From: Casuarina equisetifolia
Taxonomy: Eukaryota > Streptophyta > Magnoliopsida > Fagales > Casuarinaceae
Direction of reading: 5' to 3'
Assembly (NCBI GenBank): GCA_028551475.1
Contig: CM052361.1
Location: 6,269,501 to 6,333,500, forward strand
DNA: 64,000 bases
Below are positions 24,814 to 37,500 of this stretch, in pieces. The first letter of the stretch is position 1. Every line of letters starts with the position of its first letter. A program made the position numbers and the translations under genes. Under the pieces are notes generated by a model, which was given only the letters and a program-made list of their open reading frames with translations, was not told the origin of the DNA and ran no database searches.

Positions 24814-25609
24814 ATGCAGAGCTTAGGACTTTGCATGCACAGTTCGCAGTGCTGTCTTTGCATGTTGGGATGTGTGGGTAGGGGGTGTGTTCAAAGAGGA
24901 TGAGGGGGTGTATTTTACATTTTACATAGAAAGATAGATGATAATCGTCCCAAATCCTTTGCATTTGCATTAGAAAATTTAGAAAGGAACAAGCTACTAA
25001 AGCAGCTTTGAGAATTTGGATTCTGTAACGTGCCTATTGCACATTACTCTCGGTTCGGTCGTCCATGGCAAGAAAAGAAAAAAAGGCAGTCGGCACCTTC
25101 GGATTTTTTTTTTTTTTGGGAAAAAAGGGTTCCCTTGCGGGGGGCATCCTCCCTATGCACGAGGCTTGAGAGGCCATCAGAAGGGACAACTACTCGCTTA
25201 GGGAATAGAAAAGGCTTCAATTGGATAAAGGGGAACTTCTTCCTTCCATCGTTACCTTCAAGGGCCAAATGCGTACATATTTTGGGCCTAAACTACTTTC
25301 CTACCTAAGTTATGGTGGGGCTAAACTACTTTCTATGGTAACTTTTTAAACCATTTTAAAATAAATGATCTGCAAAAGAAATATTTCTTGGGGTTGTGTA
25401 AACTCCAACATTTGTGCTAGGCCTACGGATTTAGGCACACAACAGTTGCCTCCCTTTTAGAAAAAGGTTGTAGGTGCCCACAAAGGGTGTGGGTGGGGGC
25501 TCCCATTCGCACTATTGGTTTCATCTTGTAGCCTCCGTCTGCTCCATCATCTCTTTCAGCACAATAAAAGTGCCACCAAGTCTACATTAAGACATCTCTT
25601 TCAGCACTA
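24814..25609. other. Spacer between inverted repeat and RT remnant
   Basis: No gene was seen. It includes a T-run at about 25107-25120 followed by unusually GC-rich sequence to about 25190. It then becomes AT-rich up to the reverse transcriptase remnant. It could be more retrotransposon sequence, but no coding motif supports that. Confidence 0.35.
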
Positions 25610-26935
25610 TTGGAAGAAGTATACGAGTGTTGTAACTTCACAGTACTTATACTAATTCCTTTTGAAGAAACAATGAAGAAAGAAGAACGGGTTAGAGTTA
25701 TGAAGGAAGTAATAAGAACAATAAATGAAAATCAAACTTGGAGTCTAACTGATCTCCCACAAGGCAAGTCTGCAATAGGGATAAAATGGATATACAAAAT
25801 AAAAAAGGATGAAGGAAAAATTCTGAGACACAGGGGAAGGCTAATGGTAAGAGGGTTCACATAGATAGTAAGAGTTGATTACACAGAAACCTTTGCCTTA
25901 GTAGCAAGGGTTGAGACCATCCAAGTATTGGTTGTAATAGCACCTCAACTGTTGTGGAAAGTCTACCAACTAGATCTCAAAGCTACCTTTTTCAATGAAG
26001 AGATTAAGGAAGAAGTTTATTTTGAGCAGCTGGAGGGTTTGTGGTGAAAGGAAAAGAAAGCGAAGTGTTGAAGCTATGCAAAGCTCTCTATAAGCCGAAA
26101 CAAGCCTTTTGAGCCTAGTATAATAAAAATACAAGTTTTTTTTGGAGAACTAATTCACAAGGAGTCCTAACGAGACAACCCTTTTCATAGGAAAAAAAAG
26201 GTAAACTAGCTCTCATTTTCCCACTATATGTAGATGACCTCATATTTACTAGAAGTTATCCTCAGTTTTGAGACTGATACGGTGAGTGCATTTGAGATGA
26301 ATAGAATGGGACTAATAAATTATTTCCAAAGAAGCGGGGTCCATCAAAGTAGGAGGGGAATTTTACTCTCCCAATTTCAAGTTCTAGAGAAGTTGAATAA
26401 GTATCATATGATAGGCTGCAAGTCAATCAACACTCCACTGGCCCCCGAAACAAGAAAAATTAACGGTAGATGATGGGTTTAGAAAGATTGATAGTGCTGT
26501 GTTTAAAAGCATGATTGGAGGTCTTCTTTACTTGATTGCCATAAGACCAATATATTGTGTGCAGTAAGCTTGTTTTCATAGTTTATGCAAACCCCTAGTC
26601 GAGTGCATTTGAGTAAAACCAAAAAAAAAAGATTAAGATATCTTCAAAGAACATATCTAGGTTTGCTGTATAAACTTAAAGAAAATTTTGAACCCATAGC
26701 CTTTACCAATAGTGCTTGGGTGAGTTCATAAATGACTCAATAGGTACTTACAGGATACGTATTTAAGATAGGATCAGCTGCCTTCTCATGACAGTCAAGA
26801 AATAGAATTCAAGGGCATCATCCTCAACCGAGACTGAGCATGTGGTTGCTGTGGGTGCTGCCAGCTAGTGTATTTGGTTGAAGAAGACGATGCAAGAAAT
26901 TGGATTCCCTTAAGATATATGTACGAAAAGATATG
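25610..26935 (+). mobile_element. Decayed Ty1/copia reverse transcriptase and RNase H
   Basis: Read across several stops and frameshifts, the plus strand gives the copia pol order. It starts with NQTWSLTDLPQGKSAIGIKW and IYKIKKDEGK (RT N-terminus). Next come VYQLDLKATFF..EEIKEEVYFEQLEG and the RT catalytic motif LYVDDLIFT, with YVDD at 26227-26238. MGLINYF, ALYKPKQA and LLYLIAIRP follow, then RNase H-like GYVFKIGSAAFS. Frame breaks at about 25862, 26045 and 26120, and further stops, make it inactive. No matching gag lies directly upstream on the same strand, since the nearest gag is the inverted copy. It may come from a different insertion. Confidence 0.85.
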
Positions 26936-29900
26936 AAACCCCCTTGGAGTCATGGTGAACTCTATTAAGGGGAGGTGTTACACATAATAGAAGTTCTTGT
27001 GCCTTTAAGCTAACGTAGAGGAGTTTTTGATAAATTTTGGGAGAACTCATTCCACACGTTTCAAAGAAAGTAGAAGCATGAGAAGCCTGACAATTCATCC
27101 CCTTTAGTAGGTTGCTTAGGAAAGCAAATCTCACAGACTGAAACCTCTTAGAAGCTCAAATGAGAAAGCATGGGAAGCAAAGCACAGGAAAACAGTAGAG
27201 ACCAAGTCGAAGACTTTTTGAAGAAAGTGGGGTGTTGAACTATCAACTTGAAGGCTGTATAAGTATTTAATTTGTATTTTATTTCTTGAATCACATTTTA
27301 TGCATCTTAGACTCGAACTCATTATCAATTTATTGGCTAAGCTTTTGGCAAGTATTCTGTTTAGTGAGTTAGAAGTGTCTTCTATTTTCTCTACACTGTT
27401 GTGAGTTTTCTTTGTAGAATCTGCTATATCCAGAGGTTCTGTAGGTCTCAAAAACTCTTATAATAGTTTCTCAGTCTTAAATTTATCATTGAAGGGACTG
27501 GTGCAATGTTTGCTTTAATCTTCGTCTGGGAAAGCCCATGAGAATCGGACAGAGGTATGAGATTCCAGCAGTTAAACTTCACCATTGAAAAAGATCTTGC
27601 AGCTTTATGTTGAAGAGACTAAAAGTACACATTAGCTGGATCTAACGAAGTTCTTTCTTTAATCATAACAGTGAAATGAAAAGAGGGCAATGATTTCTTT
27701 CATCACTCACTTTTTCTCGCTAGAGAGAGAGGTTCCAGGACACTGAATGCACTTTCGGTGGGCCAAAAAGAACAATGGAAACATAGGCTTGGAAAATGAA
27801 AGAAAAGTTTGCTGGCCCAAAGCACTGGAAGGTCATACTTTTGGGATTCGAAAAATGAATTAATTCCTGCAGTATTCCAAAAGAGAAAGAAAGCAAAGGG
27901 CAAAAAAAAAGAAAGAAAGAAGGATCCACAGCATCAACATTATTGGAGAGAAGTAACTTGTAATCTCCCATTTGTACCGCTGATATGTGGCCACGTAGAA
28001 ATCATGAGATATTCACGTGGATTCTACACATTGGACGGTCCAAATCCTTGCGTTCAAATCACAAGGAATGGACGAAGAACGTTTAGCTTCAAACCTGCTA
28101 CAAAGTTCAATGCCACGGTAACGACAAGACCGCCTCCAACCTTTCCAGGGAGTGTATATCTCAATGTTCTGAGTCTCTTTAAGTGATCTTTTGTATTTAC
28201 CCATAAAGAGAAGAAGAGAAGTTGACGAGGGTTTCATCAATGTCGTTTAAAAGTGCGACAAATAGCAGTCTCTCCTTTATCAAAACATAACTCTTCGCAA
28301 CCCGTGCAGGCGTGCTGCAACATCACTGAAGTTTTCAGGAAATCTTTGGTTAATAGACCAAGACAGGCAGGACACATACCCCACTTTGATATCAATTAAA
28401 AATTAAAAAGGTCAACTAAAATATAAAATTGTACAATAATAAGTTATCAACAAAAATTTATAAGGCCAAATTCTCCTATCGTCTTATCTAACATGAGACT
28501 AGATATTTCAACACTCTAATGAAATTTTGTAACTTCTAGCTTTGACTTTTAAGGATAAGCATTCTCGAATATCCGTTACGTTGTATCTTCATTGTTCAGA
28601 TATCTTCTGCGCTCCTGACATGGGCAAAGACCACAGGGTTATCTGTCATAAAACATGTCATGAAGATAATGCTGAAACGCTCTCTCTCGATGCAGTAAAA
28701 GCTTCTTGCAGATAACCAAAAAGCCCCTGCTTTAATCAACTCTTGTATCATCGAAACACACCAGGACGAACTTGTAAAGAAACGGTTAAAGTGCTAGGTT
28801 GATGGTAATCCTGCTGAAAGGATGATACGCTAGCCCGTTTATTCAGCTTTCATTTGTAACGTACATCAAAAGAAGATATATGGCTGTGCAGAAACTTGTC
28901 TCCTAGCTAATGGACTTAACTTTGTGCAACTCTTTGGATTTGTCCGTTTAAAAACCAGTTTGAATGTAAGTTTGGACTAGCTTTTTGAGTCCAATTTTCC
29001 CTAATGAAACTTTTTAAAAATCCTAGATGACCTTCTTTTTAGGCCTTCTTGAAATAACAATTATGTTGAGGGAATTCAACAAGACACATTACTCAGATAT
29101 AGATTGAACACACAATTATAGAAATGCATACACTTAAATATGACAAATTTAAAAGATTTAGACTAACAAAATATCTTACATCTTTTGTAATCACTTTTGA
29201 TTATATTTTTTCATATTCTTTTTTGTCTTTATAAATTCTTTCTTCAACCAAAATATATGAAATGGATTTGTTGATTCATTAGTCAACAATATTCATTATT
29301 GAATAATATTTTCTAAAACTTCTTATGTTATTATGTTAATTCGAGAATTAACAAGATGTTAGTTCCTTAACTTTAGTATTTAAAGTGAACCAGCAAATTC
29401 GAAGAAGATTTTACAACTGATGTAGCGAGGGACTTGCCCACTTCACTACTAATCCCATTTTTACCTCATGACATGTCGGTAAGAAAGGCAACAGGATTGG
29501 TGTCCGTTCCTTTATTGTGGATCTTTATTGATGGGAGGTTTCGGATCTTGCATAATTATGTTAACTTCTTTGTCAAAGATAGGGAGATCTAATTATCTCA
29601 TCTTTTGGTCAAAGAAACCCCCCATTAAGGACCGATCGACGGCAGTGCTTTGTTTGATAATTTATTTTTCTCAATGGTGACTGATAAACAAATAAAAATC
29701 ACATTCTGTGGGCTAGGATCCCAAGACAGAACCACTTGTTTAACCGTAATCATATCGGAGAGCAATAAAACATATAGATGTTTGAGTAATGGGTGCATCT
29801 TTATCTCAGAGAAGGCACCAAAGGGTGCCGAAAAGGTCTAGAAAGTCACTACTTAATAGAAGTTTCTTTCATTATCACCACAAACTCTAAGCCAGGGGTG

Positions 29901-31313
29901 GTGCTCCCAGCAATCATTCCCTCCTTTGGCCTTACGTGATTAAATTAATAAACCTGTCGATTCATTATTATCCTGTAATTATTACTCCTGCCTGCGACAC
30001 GCAAAAGATGGGCCAACGACGCTGAAAAGATGGTTAACTTTACAATTTATACAGGTTATGATTGGTATAAGACAGCCAAGAAAATACATATCCAAGAGTA
30101 TGAAGTCTTGTGAATGAATAAAAGCTTGTTTGTTTTTGTTCGCAGTAACAATAAATATTAAGTTGGGATAAGATCAGATCCACGCGAATGTTGGTAGATG
30201 ATCACCATCATCATTTTGAAATTGAGTGCTATGTCATGCCATTAACACTAAAGCCATAACTTAGGGACATGGCGTTGAAAAATGGCGACTATGTAGGCAA
30301 TCAGTAGTAGTCCTTATTTGACTTCCTCCTGATTTCAAGGGTGAAATTTTGTAATGGAAGCATACAGAAGACGTTGTAAGGGAGGCATTTGTATAATTGC
30401 AGGCACGCAGTTCATAAAGCTTAACTAGGATATGTAATGAACGACTTTATAGTCTAATGATATTTCTTTTCCAATATAAAGATCGTAGATTAAAGTTGGA
30501 ATGATTATGAACCCTTTTGATCGATATCAACTATGCAAAAGCGGACCATAGCTACAAGCGGGTCAACTTTTTGATTTTCAAACTGATTATGTATAACTAG
30601 TTGTCTAGTTGAGAAGACAGAATCTGGGGACAAACCTTATTGACCATTCTCAATGATGAGATGGCCAAACCGATGGACATTCAAGAAAATGGACAAGTTC
30701 TAGCAGAATCCACACTAAATGCGTATATAACCAAGCAACTTCAACTCTCCACAAATGTTCAGGATTCCAAGAATGGTCCACACACCCAGCTAGTTCAAGA
30801 CATAACTTGAAGAATAAGCATTGTTGTTTACGCCTGGAGCTCCTTGGAACACTGCTTTAAATATTCCAAAATAAAGGCATTTCTAGTGACAGTAACTATT
30901 GTTATATTACCTAAATGGCATCCAGTTGGAAGTAACAATCGTTAAATCATTATTCCCTCTGTTTGTGGAACGAGAATCCTATTCTTCCGTGAGTCCTAAG
31001 GAAACCCAGGATGCACTTGAGAATTTGATTGAGATGGAAACAACCTTAACATGCTTGTCATTATAGCAAATTTGCTGTAAATGAGAATGCGTATGTCAAA
31101 AATATAGTGTATTTATGTTTCGACGAAGCAAAGCCAACTGTAATAAGCTTCGGGAAGCCTTAATAAGTACATAGTTGAGTTCCCAGATCATGAAATCTCA
31201 GATACCTACTGTTAACAAAGAAATACATCGCTGTCTCGGACATACTTGGGAGAAAAGTAGTCGGAGGTTCTTGTCTAGAAGAACCCAGTTTCCATTTCGT
31301 TTTCAGAAACTCA
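26936..31313. other. Gene-poor AT-rich stretch
   Basis: About 4.4 kb in which I see no supportable gene. Two open frames of 106 and 125 codons (27131-27451 minus, 27809-28186 plus) have no recognisable motif. The 125-codon one is Lys-rich and low-complexity near 27880-27930. ACGTGG and CCACGTAG, G-box-like cores, lie close together at about 27990-28020 without an adjoining recognisable gene. From 28380 on the sequence is strongly AT-rich. It may include transposon relics too decayed to recognise. Confidence 0.4.
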
Positions 31314-32956
31314 TTACATGATGGAACATGCGTTCACGTTGTCATCACTGAAGAGGGTGACAATGTTGTCCTCTGGTGCGTTTGAGGATTGATAAGCTTG
31401 CACGACGTTCCGAACGTAGCCGGAGGGTGCCCGTTTATCGTAGGCTCCAGGTGCGTAGGGATAGTGTACGAGATGTTGAGGGATGTAAGGCCAAAATTCA
31501 GCTCGCTTTCCTGTGCTCTTTACTCTCTTCAGCACCTTGTTTGGTTCAACATAACCACTCACTGTTACTCGGCTCTGCTTACGGTTCACCTCCACCGACT
31601 TTACACCTAAATGGAATATTGAAGGAAGCAGCTAGAAGTGAATAATAAGATTGCCAAAAAGAAAACAACATCTAATTTGAGTCCGACGAATCAAACTCAG
31701 AAGTTTCCCAAGGAATGTTTCACTTTTCTCATCTTTTAAACCCAACATGAAATAAGAAACTCCGGGAGAATTAACCACCGAAAGAGTGAGTTAACTGATA
31801 TGATTTTCTAATAGAGAATATAAATTTGAATGTCAGCGAGTACAATGCTTGGAGGCCGGGATTTATTGATTCATATTCATCAGTTTCTTGTCATTACGCT
31901 ACTGGTAAACTTGGAATCAGATTACGTTTCAAACTCCAAGTGACAATGCGTTACTGTTCCCTATCAATCTTTCTCTTCACTTCAGCTGCTTTTCACTATA
32001 TTCTTCAGGAGACAGGGATCAGACTTACCCTGATATGGAGTTTCAACTTCTAATTTTCTTCAGTTAAATGGAAAAATAAAAAAGATAAATGCTAGAAGAT
32101 TTAACAAGAGAGAGACCGCTTATGCGTGTGGTTTGACAGGTGTGACAAAGACCAGACCAGCTGCAACGAAAACTACGTCTATGGCTTAGAAAGAAAATGG
32201 CAGATAAATGCTTAAACCAGCTTGCAAAACAAGAATTGTGGAAGCCCGAGGTCAAAGGGTGGTGATGAAGTAACTCTAATGCTTATCCGCTCTTGGATTT
32301 ACGCTTCTCACGTGTCTTACATTCACCAAAAACGGGAGAAAAGGGAGGTTTTGTAACGGTATGGGGCTAAGATTTTGTCTTGCTAGTCTATCTCCCTCTT
32401 AACACTCGGCTATCAAAACTAGAACTAAGAAAAGAAGGAAAAAGGTTTAAAAGTTTGAAAACGATAATGGCTTTTCTGAAAGGCCACGACAGATCTACTT
32501 GTTTCCGGTTTTGATATTTGTAAATCACCACCTAAAAGATGCTATTGTTTTTCTCTCGTGAATGCTGCTATATTCAAGGTTGCTTCTCTGTTATGCCGCC
32601 GTTTTACAATCAAGGGACAACACAAAGCTTCAATAGCAGGGAAAAAGAAACTAGACAAACACACAGCTTCAGAATGCACCTCTCATGGTGGTAACGGCAT
32701 GTTTGACTCTCCTTTCACAGCCATCACAGTCCATTTTGACCTTGATCTCCACTGTCTGAGAAGGAAAATAGAAACCATCCTTAGCTTGAAGAACCAGGAC
32801 AAAAGAAGAGAACATAGGACGGCTACATAGAAAGACAGCAAAACATCAAAGGGATGGAGAGGTCAGTGAGTTGGTATTATACACCTGCATTGCTTTGCGC
32901 TTGCTCCTTGTGCTGGTGACAGTGCAAAAGTTGGAGAGGTAATCAAGAGCACCCAT
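31314..32956 (-). CDS. Heavy-metal-associated isoprenylated plant protein (HIPP20/22-like)
   Basis: A small metal-binding protein expected to be farnesylated and held at membranes or in the nucleus, as known for HIPPs. Exons on the minus strand are 32956-32885, 32755-32680 and 31606-31314 (441 bases, 146 residues, all in phase). The N-terminus MGALDYLSNFCTVTSTRSKR is characteristic of the HIPP20-22 group. The HMA domain carries the CxxC site in KVKMDCDGCERRVK (Cys34 and Cys37), then SVEVNRKQSRVTVSGYV. The conserved tail motifs AEFWPYIPQHLV and YDKRAPSGYVRNV follow. The last four residues, CSIM, form a CaaX box. Length and every motif agree with a functional family member. A TATA box and a 39-base tandem duplication lie just upstream. 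Assignment to HIPP20 rather than 21 or 22 is uncertain, so no symbol is given. Confidence 0.95.
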
Positions 32957-32979
32957 TTGTTTCTCTTTACAAGAAAGCA

Positions 32980-33057
32980 AATATGAGAGAGAGGTATGAT
33001 ACACAGCAAAGACTTGCCAATATGAAAGAGAGGTATGTTGCACAGCAAAGACTTTGG
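32980..33057. repeat. 39-base tandem duplication in HIPP leader
   Basis: AATATGAGAGAGAGGTATG at 32980 recurs as AATATGAAAGAGAGGTATG at 33019, each followed by CACAGCAAAGACTT. The pair lies between the HIPP start codon (32956) and its TATA box, so it should be in the 5' untranslated region. Confidence 0.85.
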
Positions 33058-33067
33058 TATTTATATA
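33058..33067 (-). promoter_or_regulatory. Probable TATA box of the HIPP gene
   Basis: On the minus strand it reads TATATAAATA, about 102 bases upstream of the ATG at 32956. The intervening sequence is the duplicated leader. Confidence 0.6.
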
Positions 33068-34563
33068 AGAGAAGAAGCCGCGTTTTACATTTTAAAAGGA
33101 AATGAAACAGAGAATGGTCTTGAGAATCCAGCGCGCTTTTGGGTTTGCCTCTTTTTCATAGTGAGGTTGATGAAAAAATATTCGTAAAGAGCTCTTTTGT
33201 TTACTTTAGCCTCTATTCAATAAGAGTGTGGCTTTGCTTTCCAACTATTTGAGTACAAGAAAGTTACATATATAAGATTGTGTAAACCAATGGAAAGAAT
33301 TTTGAAACTATCCTCTAAACTCATAAACTTTATGTTAATGCGTTGTGGGCATATGATCAGATCCAAATTTTGATTTAGAAGTGTTTTGACTTTATTCTAG
33401 CATGGGCATCGCGTATGCCAAAGGCTAATTTTAGTCGTCTATAAGCTCTATGATTCGCAGTCACTGAATCTTGAAAGTTCAAAGAAGCTCCTAGAGTGAT
33501 GCCCTCAAATTCCCAAAAGAGAACCTCCTGAATAATGGCTACCACTCAAATTCTGAATTACTTTGCTGACCATATATGCTCCAACAACAAAGCATCGTTT
33601 CCCGGCAGAGTTAGGTCGATGAAGGCCAACAAAGTTTATGGGCACCTTAGAACTTTTCACCCATTTCTTTCACTTCATTCGTTAAATAAATGTGATTAGT
33701 GAATCACTACAGAAAAGGTTGTTTCACTGTCTTCTGCTTCTAATTTGCTTCATTAAGAAAAAGAGAACTTAAAAAAAGAAAAAAGTAAGATCTCAGTGAA
33801 TGATACCGACCACACAAAGCTCTGTATTTGACCAGAAAATCTATTACCTCTGTCACGAGTGTCATACGGCTAACAGTGGATGGATGGATGGACGAGATTT
33901 AGAAAATACGATAAAGACTGCCAGAATTTCGGCATGGAAACAAGCAAAAGGCTACATCTGTTCTACGGCAAGAACCACTTTGGTGCTTTGTAGTAGAAAC
34001 GCGGCATCCATGCCCGCTTATCAGGGCCATAATTGAGATGTTGGATTGACCCACCAGTGGACCAGAACTAAACAGTTTTATAGATGAAGTGATGGAGGAT
34101 ACTGGATGTCCAATAATGATAATGCAACATAGACAACTAGAAAGGTGATCTGCCAGATCAATGCACCGAGTAGTTCAAGAACTCGATGCTTAAAGATGCA
34201 TTATAGTAGCTGCATTAATGAGGAAGTGAGTTGCTAAAGTACCAAAGATTCTGTCTTTGGAAGTTGTGTTGGGTAGGTGGTAACATTCAATGTAATTTTT
34301 TATCATTCCACTTGGGCGAATTACGAGTACAGCCAACACTGAAACTCATTTTCAAGTGAACTGCGTCATGAATATCAAAGAATGTTTTGCCTTGTGTTAG
34401 CTGGATTCATTCGATTATTGAAAGTCTTTGTGTTGGCTACATGAATTAAAAACAATGACAACAGAATAAAAATATAAGATGACAGAAAAATAATGACTCA
34501 AATTTTCCTAACTTGAACCTCATCCTGAATCTTAAATGCCGCCCAAATGAAATAATCCCACTG
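33068..34563. other. Intergenic: HIPP promoter to formyltransferase 3' end
   Basis: No gene seen. The left part is the HIPP upstream region. The right part, next to 34564, is the probable 3' untranslated region of the formyltransferase. One 78-codon frame at 33800-34036 has no recognisable motif. Confidence 0.45.
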
Positions 34564-37500
34564 TCATAACCTTTTCAGCTGTTGACCTCGCACGCCATTC
34601 CAAAAGGCTGCAGGATTGACTACCTTCTTCCCAGGGAGTTGAAGTTCCAAAACCTAGTGGTGGAAGTACCAAGTTGAAGTTTCAAAATCAGAAGTCATAA
34701 AGGATGACAAGTATGCATTTGTTATGTAAAAGCTGTCAACAAAATATTCACTTTTGCTTGAAATGTTTTTTGTTTGACTGTGCAACCATAAATATTGCAG
34801 ACTGACTGTGAACAGTATGTTCATGGGAAACATGTTGGTATTGGCTTTTTGTTTGTATATACACAGGCATATAGCGCAAAAAAACATTCCATATATTAAG
34901 CTTGAGGACGAAACACAAGTCCGGTACATTCTTGGTAGACCAAAACACATCACCTAACAATTTTTTATATGCCAAATGACACTCAATGAGACGAAGAAAA
35001 GAAAGAAAACATACTAATTTGCCAACCAAACAATCAAAGTGATAAAAAAAATGAAAAAAAGTAAAAATAAATAGGAACCCAACAATATGCCAGAAAGTGC
35101 GAAGCAAAGAAGCAAACCTCAAGGGCTGTGCATCCTGCACATGGGAATACCAACGCACCCTCAACAAAAGTAATGTCATCAGCTTCATTGCCCTGAATAT
35201 ATCCACGACTGCAAACTCTCGTTGTTATAATTTTAAGCTCTAGAATATTCTGATGACCATTTTTCTTGTCCATTACAACAACCTTAGCTCGGGTTCCAGG
35301 CCACCCTGCAAATGCACGAACCTGGGGAGGTTGTATGTCATGACTGCACGGGTGGAATCGAGAAGAGGAAAGAGATTACCTTATTATGTAGGACTAGTGC
35401 TTCTTCGTCAAAAGATAGCCACGACTCTTCAGGACTTATCTGCATAAAGCAGGAACACCTAAATCTGGTGATCTTTTACCCATTGAATGTATGGCCAACT
35501 TAATATGATGAAGAGGTACATCGAATATACAATCGTACCTTTGGAGCTAATGTAGCTTTGGAGTCATCCTGGGGTTGTGCTTTAACCCAAGCTGATCCAT
35601 CAAATATAGAAGGAAGTTCACGGATGAGAAGTTTAGATCCTGCATAATTCAAGAGTAGACAGATTCATCGATAAAGCAACAGAACCAATGCATACCTTTA
35701 ATTGGCAAGTAAAATTCTCTATAACCAAATAGTGGCACATGATTTATTCACTGAAGAACTTATACTGGACACGAGTACCAGGAAACAAGTTTATGATGAT
35801 CAAATTCGAATGGCTGAAGCAGGTATCCAAAGTGTCAGAAAGAAAAACCAATGAAGTGGGAGTGTCTGAGTTGAAAAGAGTATTCCTCACCTTTTTTTTT
35901 TTTTTTTTCTCTTATTCAAAACCGTGCATGAGATTCATCTTGCATGGCTCCTAAGTGATAAAAGAAACAAGAACTCGTCTTCTCTCTTTTTGATGTTAAT
36001 AGAGATGGCTACCTTTGTAGCCTCGATTTTACAAGTTCCTGAAGAGAGCTGAATGAGTGGGACCAGGAAAAGCTGCATTCCAGGGAGGCAAGCTACTTGT
36101 TTGGTCGAAATGGGGTTATGCTGCGTGGACTAAAGTATCATCTTATCATAGGTGCACGCTTACTTTTATTCTTTGACCTTGCTTATTTGTTAAGACTGCT
36201 ATCGTTAACCAAAATCTATTGCAGCCTTCATATAGCAAACCTCATAACTATTACTTAGAAAGCAACTTTGAGGTTCATAGAAGCATGGTCTTAGGACACC
36301 TAAGGTGGTGAAACTTCATGCCATTTGTGCCTATTACCATTTTTATTACATTCTGATTCAGTAGGTACACCTCCTATATTGCCCACAGTAACTATCTCTC
36401 TCTGTCCTGACATGCAAACTGACCAACCTTGCACTGAGGGGTTGAGACCTTTTTGATAGCAAAAGCCTAAAGCAGTATTTCACATTAACCAAGCTGGAAG
36501 CCACCCTCTTAGAAGGAAAAGGTACAAAATCTGGAAGGGCCCCCCATCATCACTAGAGATGAAATTCTGAGACATATGGGAAGCTGAAATGGTTTACTCT
36601 AAGAGGGGTAATCTTGGTGTTCGCTAGGATAAGAGCTTTTCATTACCATTTGTTTTAGGCATCACCAAAGCTACTGGGAAGGTTTTCATTCCAATACCTT
36701 TCAAACAAATGACACTGGTCATAGTGAATCCTTCTTCTACACCCTTAAATAGTTGGAAGCTGTACTACATTTTTATTCTCATTGATCGTATTGAAAGTGA
36801 ATATGTCTATTCTACTTTCAAACTGCACCGGCTGGACTCACTAAAATTGCACCAACTGGACTCTTCTTGGATTTAACTTTTCCTTGATTGGACAAAAGGA
36901 AAGTTAATGATACAAGCCAGGCACTTAGGGAACTCCTATAGGAGGTTAAATTTTCAAATTGCACCAGCTGTTATGACCAGAAAACTGATCCTTTCAACCA
37001 GTTCTCCAGGCAATGCAAATTCTTCACAGCTTTGATCAATCCCAGATGAGATACCAACTGATTTTTCTTGGTTTCAATTAGTTCCTCTCAGGTGATTTGG
37101 TTTTTGGTTTTAAACACAGCTTCCGTTACAACTATAAGCACAAAGTCTATGAGCCAATCATTACGTAGCTCTTTATCATTTTCTCTCACAAGTTATTTTC
37201 AGATGCTTTTACTAAGCAAAAGAGAGAGAGAGTATAAGTGATGCTTTATTCTGTGGCAGGCATTGGTAGAAAGTAAAATACCTTCAACGACATTTTGTGT
37301 TTCAAAAGTATAATTATACCCCGCTGCTTGGCTCTAAAATTCCTTTTTGTTTGATCATTTGCATCCTAAGGGCCTTTTGGTCTGTAAATATGACAAGAGG
37401 ATCATCTATGATTCCAGGTGTGGTGGAGCTGTGAATATGCGAGCTCGTGTGGACAAAACAGATTGAGTGGATGGAGATGCAGCACACAATGCTGGTGATC

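Noticed and set aside
24614..24970. 118-codon Cys-rich frame on the minus strand resembling a small secreted protein
   Set aside because: It lacks a convincing signal peptide, overlaps a better kept frame in the same strand, and the Cys codons come from the complement of repeated GCA/ACA words.
27809..28186. 125-codon frame in the gene-poor region
   Set aside because: Half is a Lys-rich low-complexity run, the rest has no recognisable motif, and another frame is open on the opposite strand.
34748..35206. 152-codon hydrophobic minus-strand frame over the formyltransferase gene
   Set aside because: It runs across exon 10 in a different frame from the enzyme. The in-phase enzyme exon explains the region.
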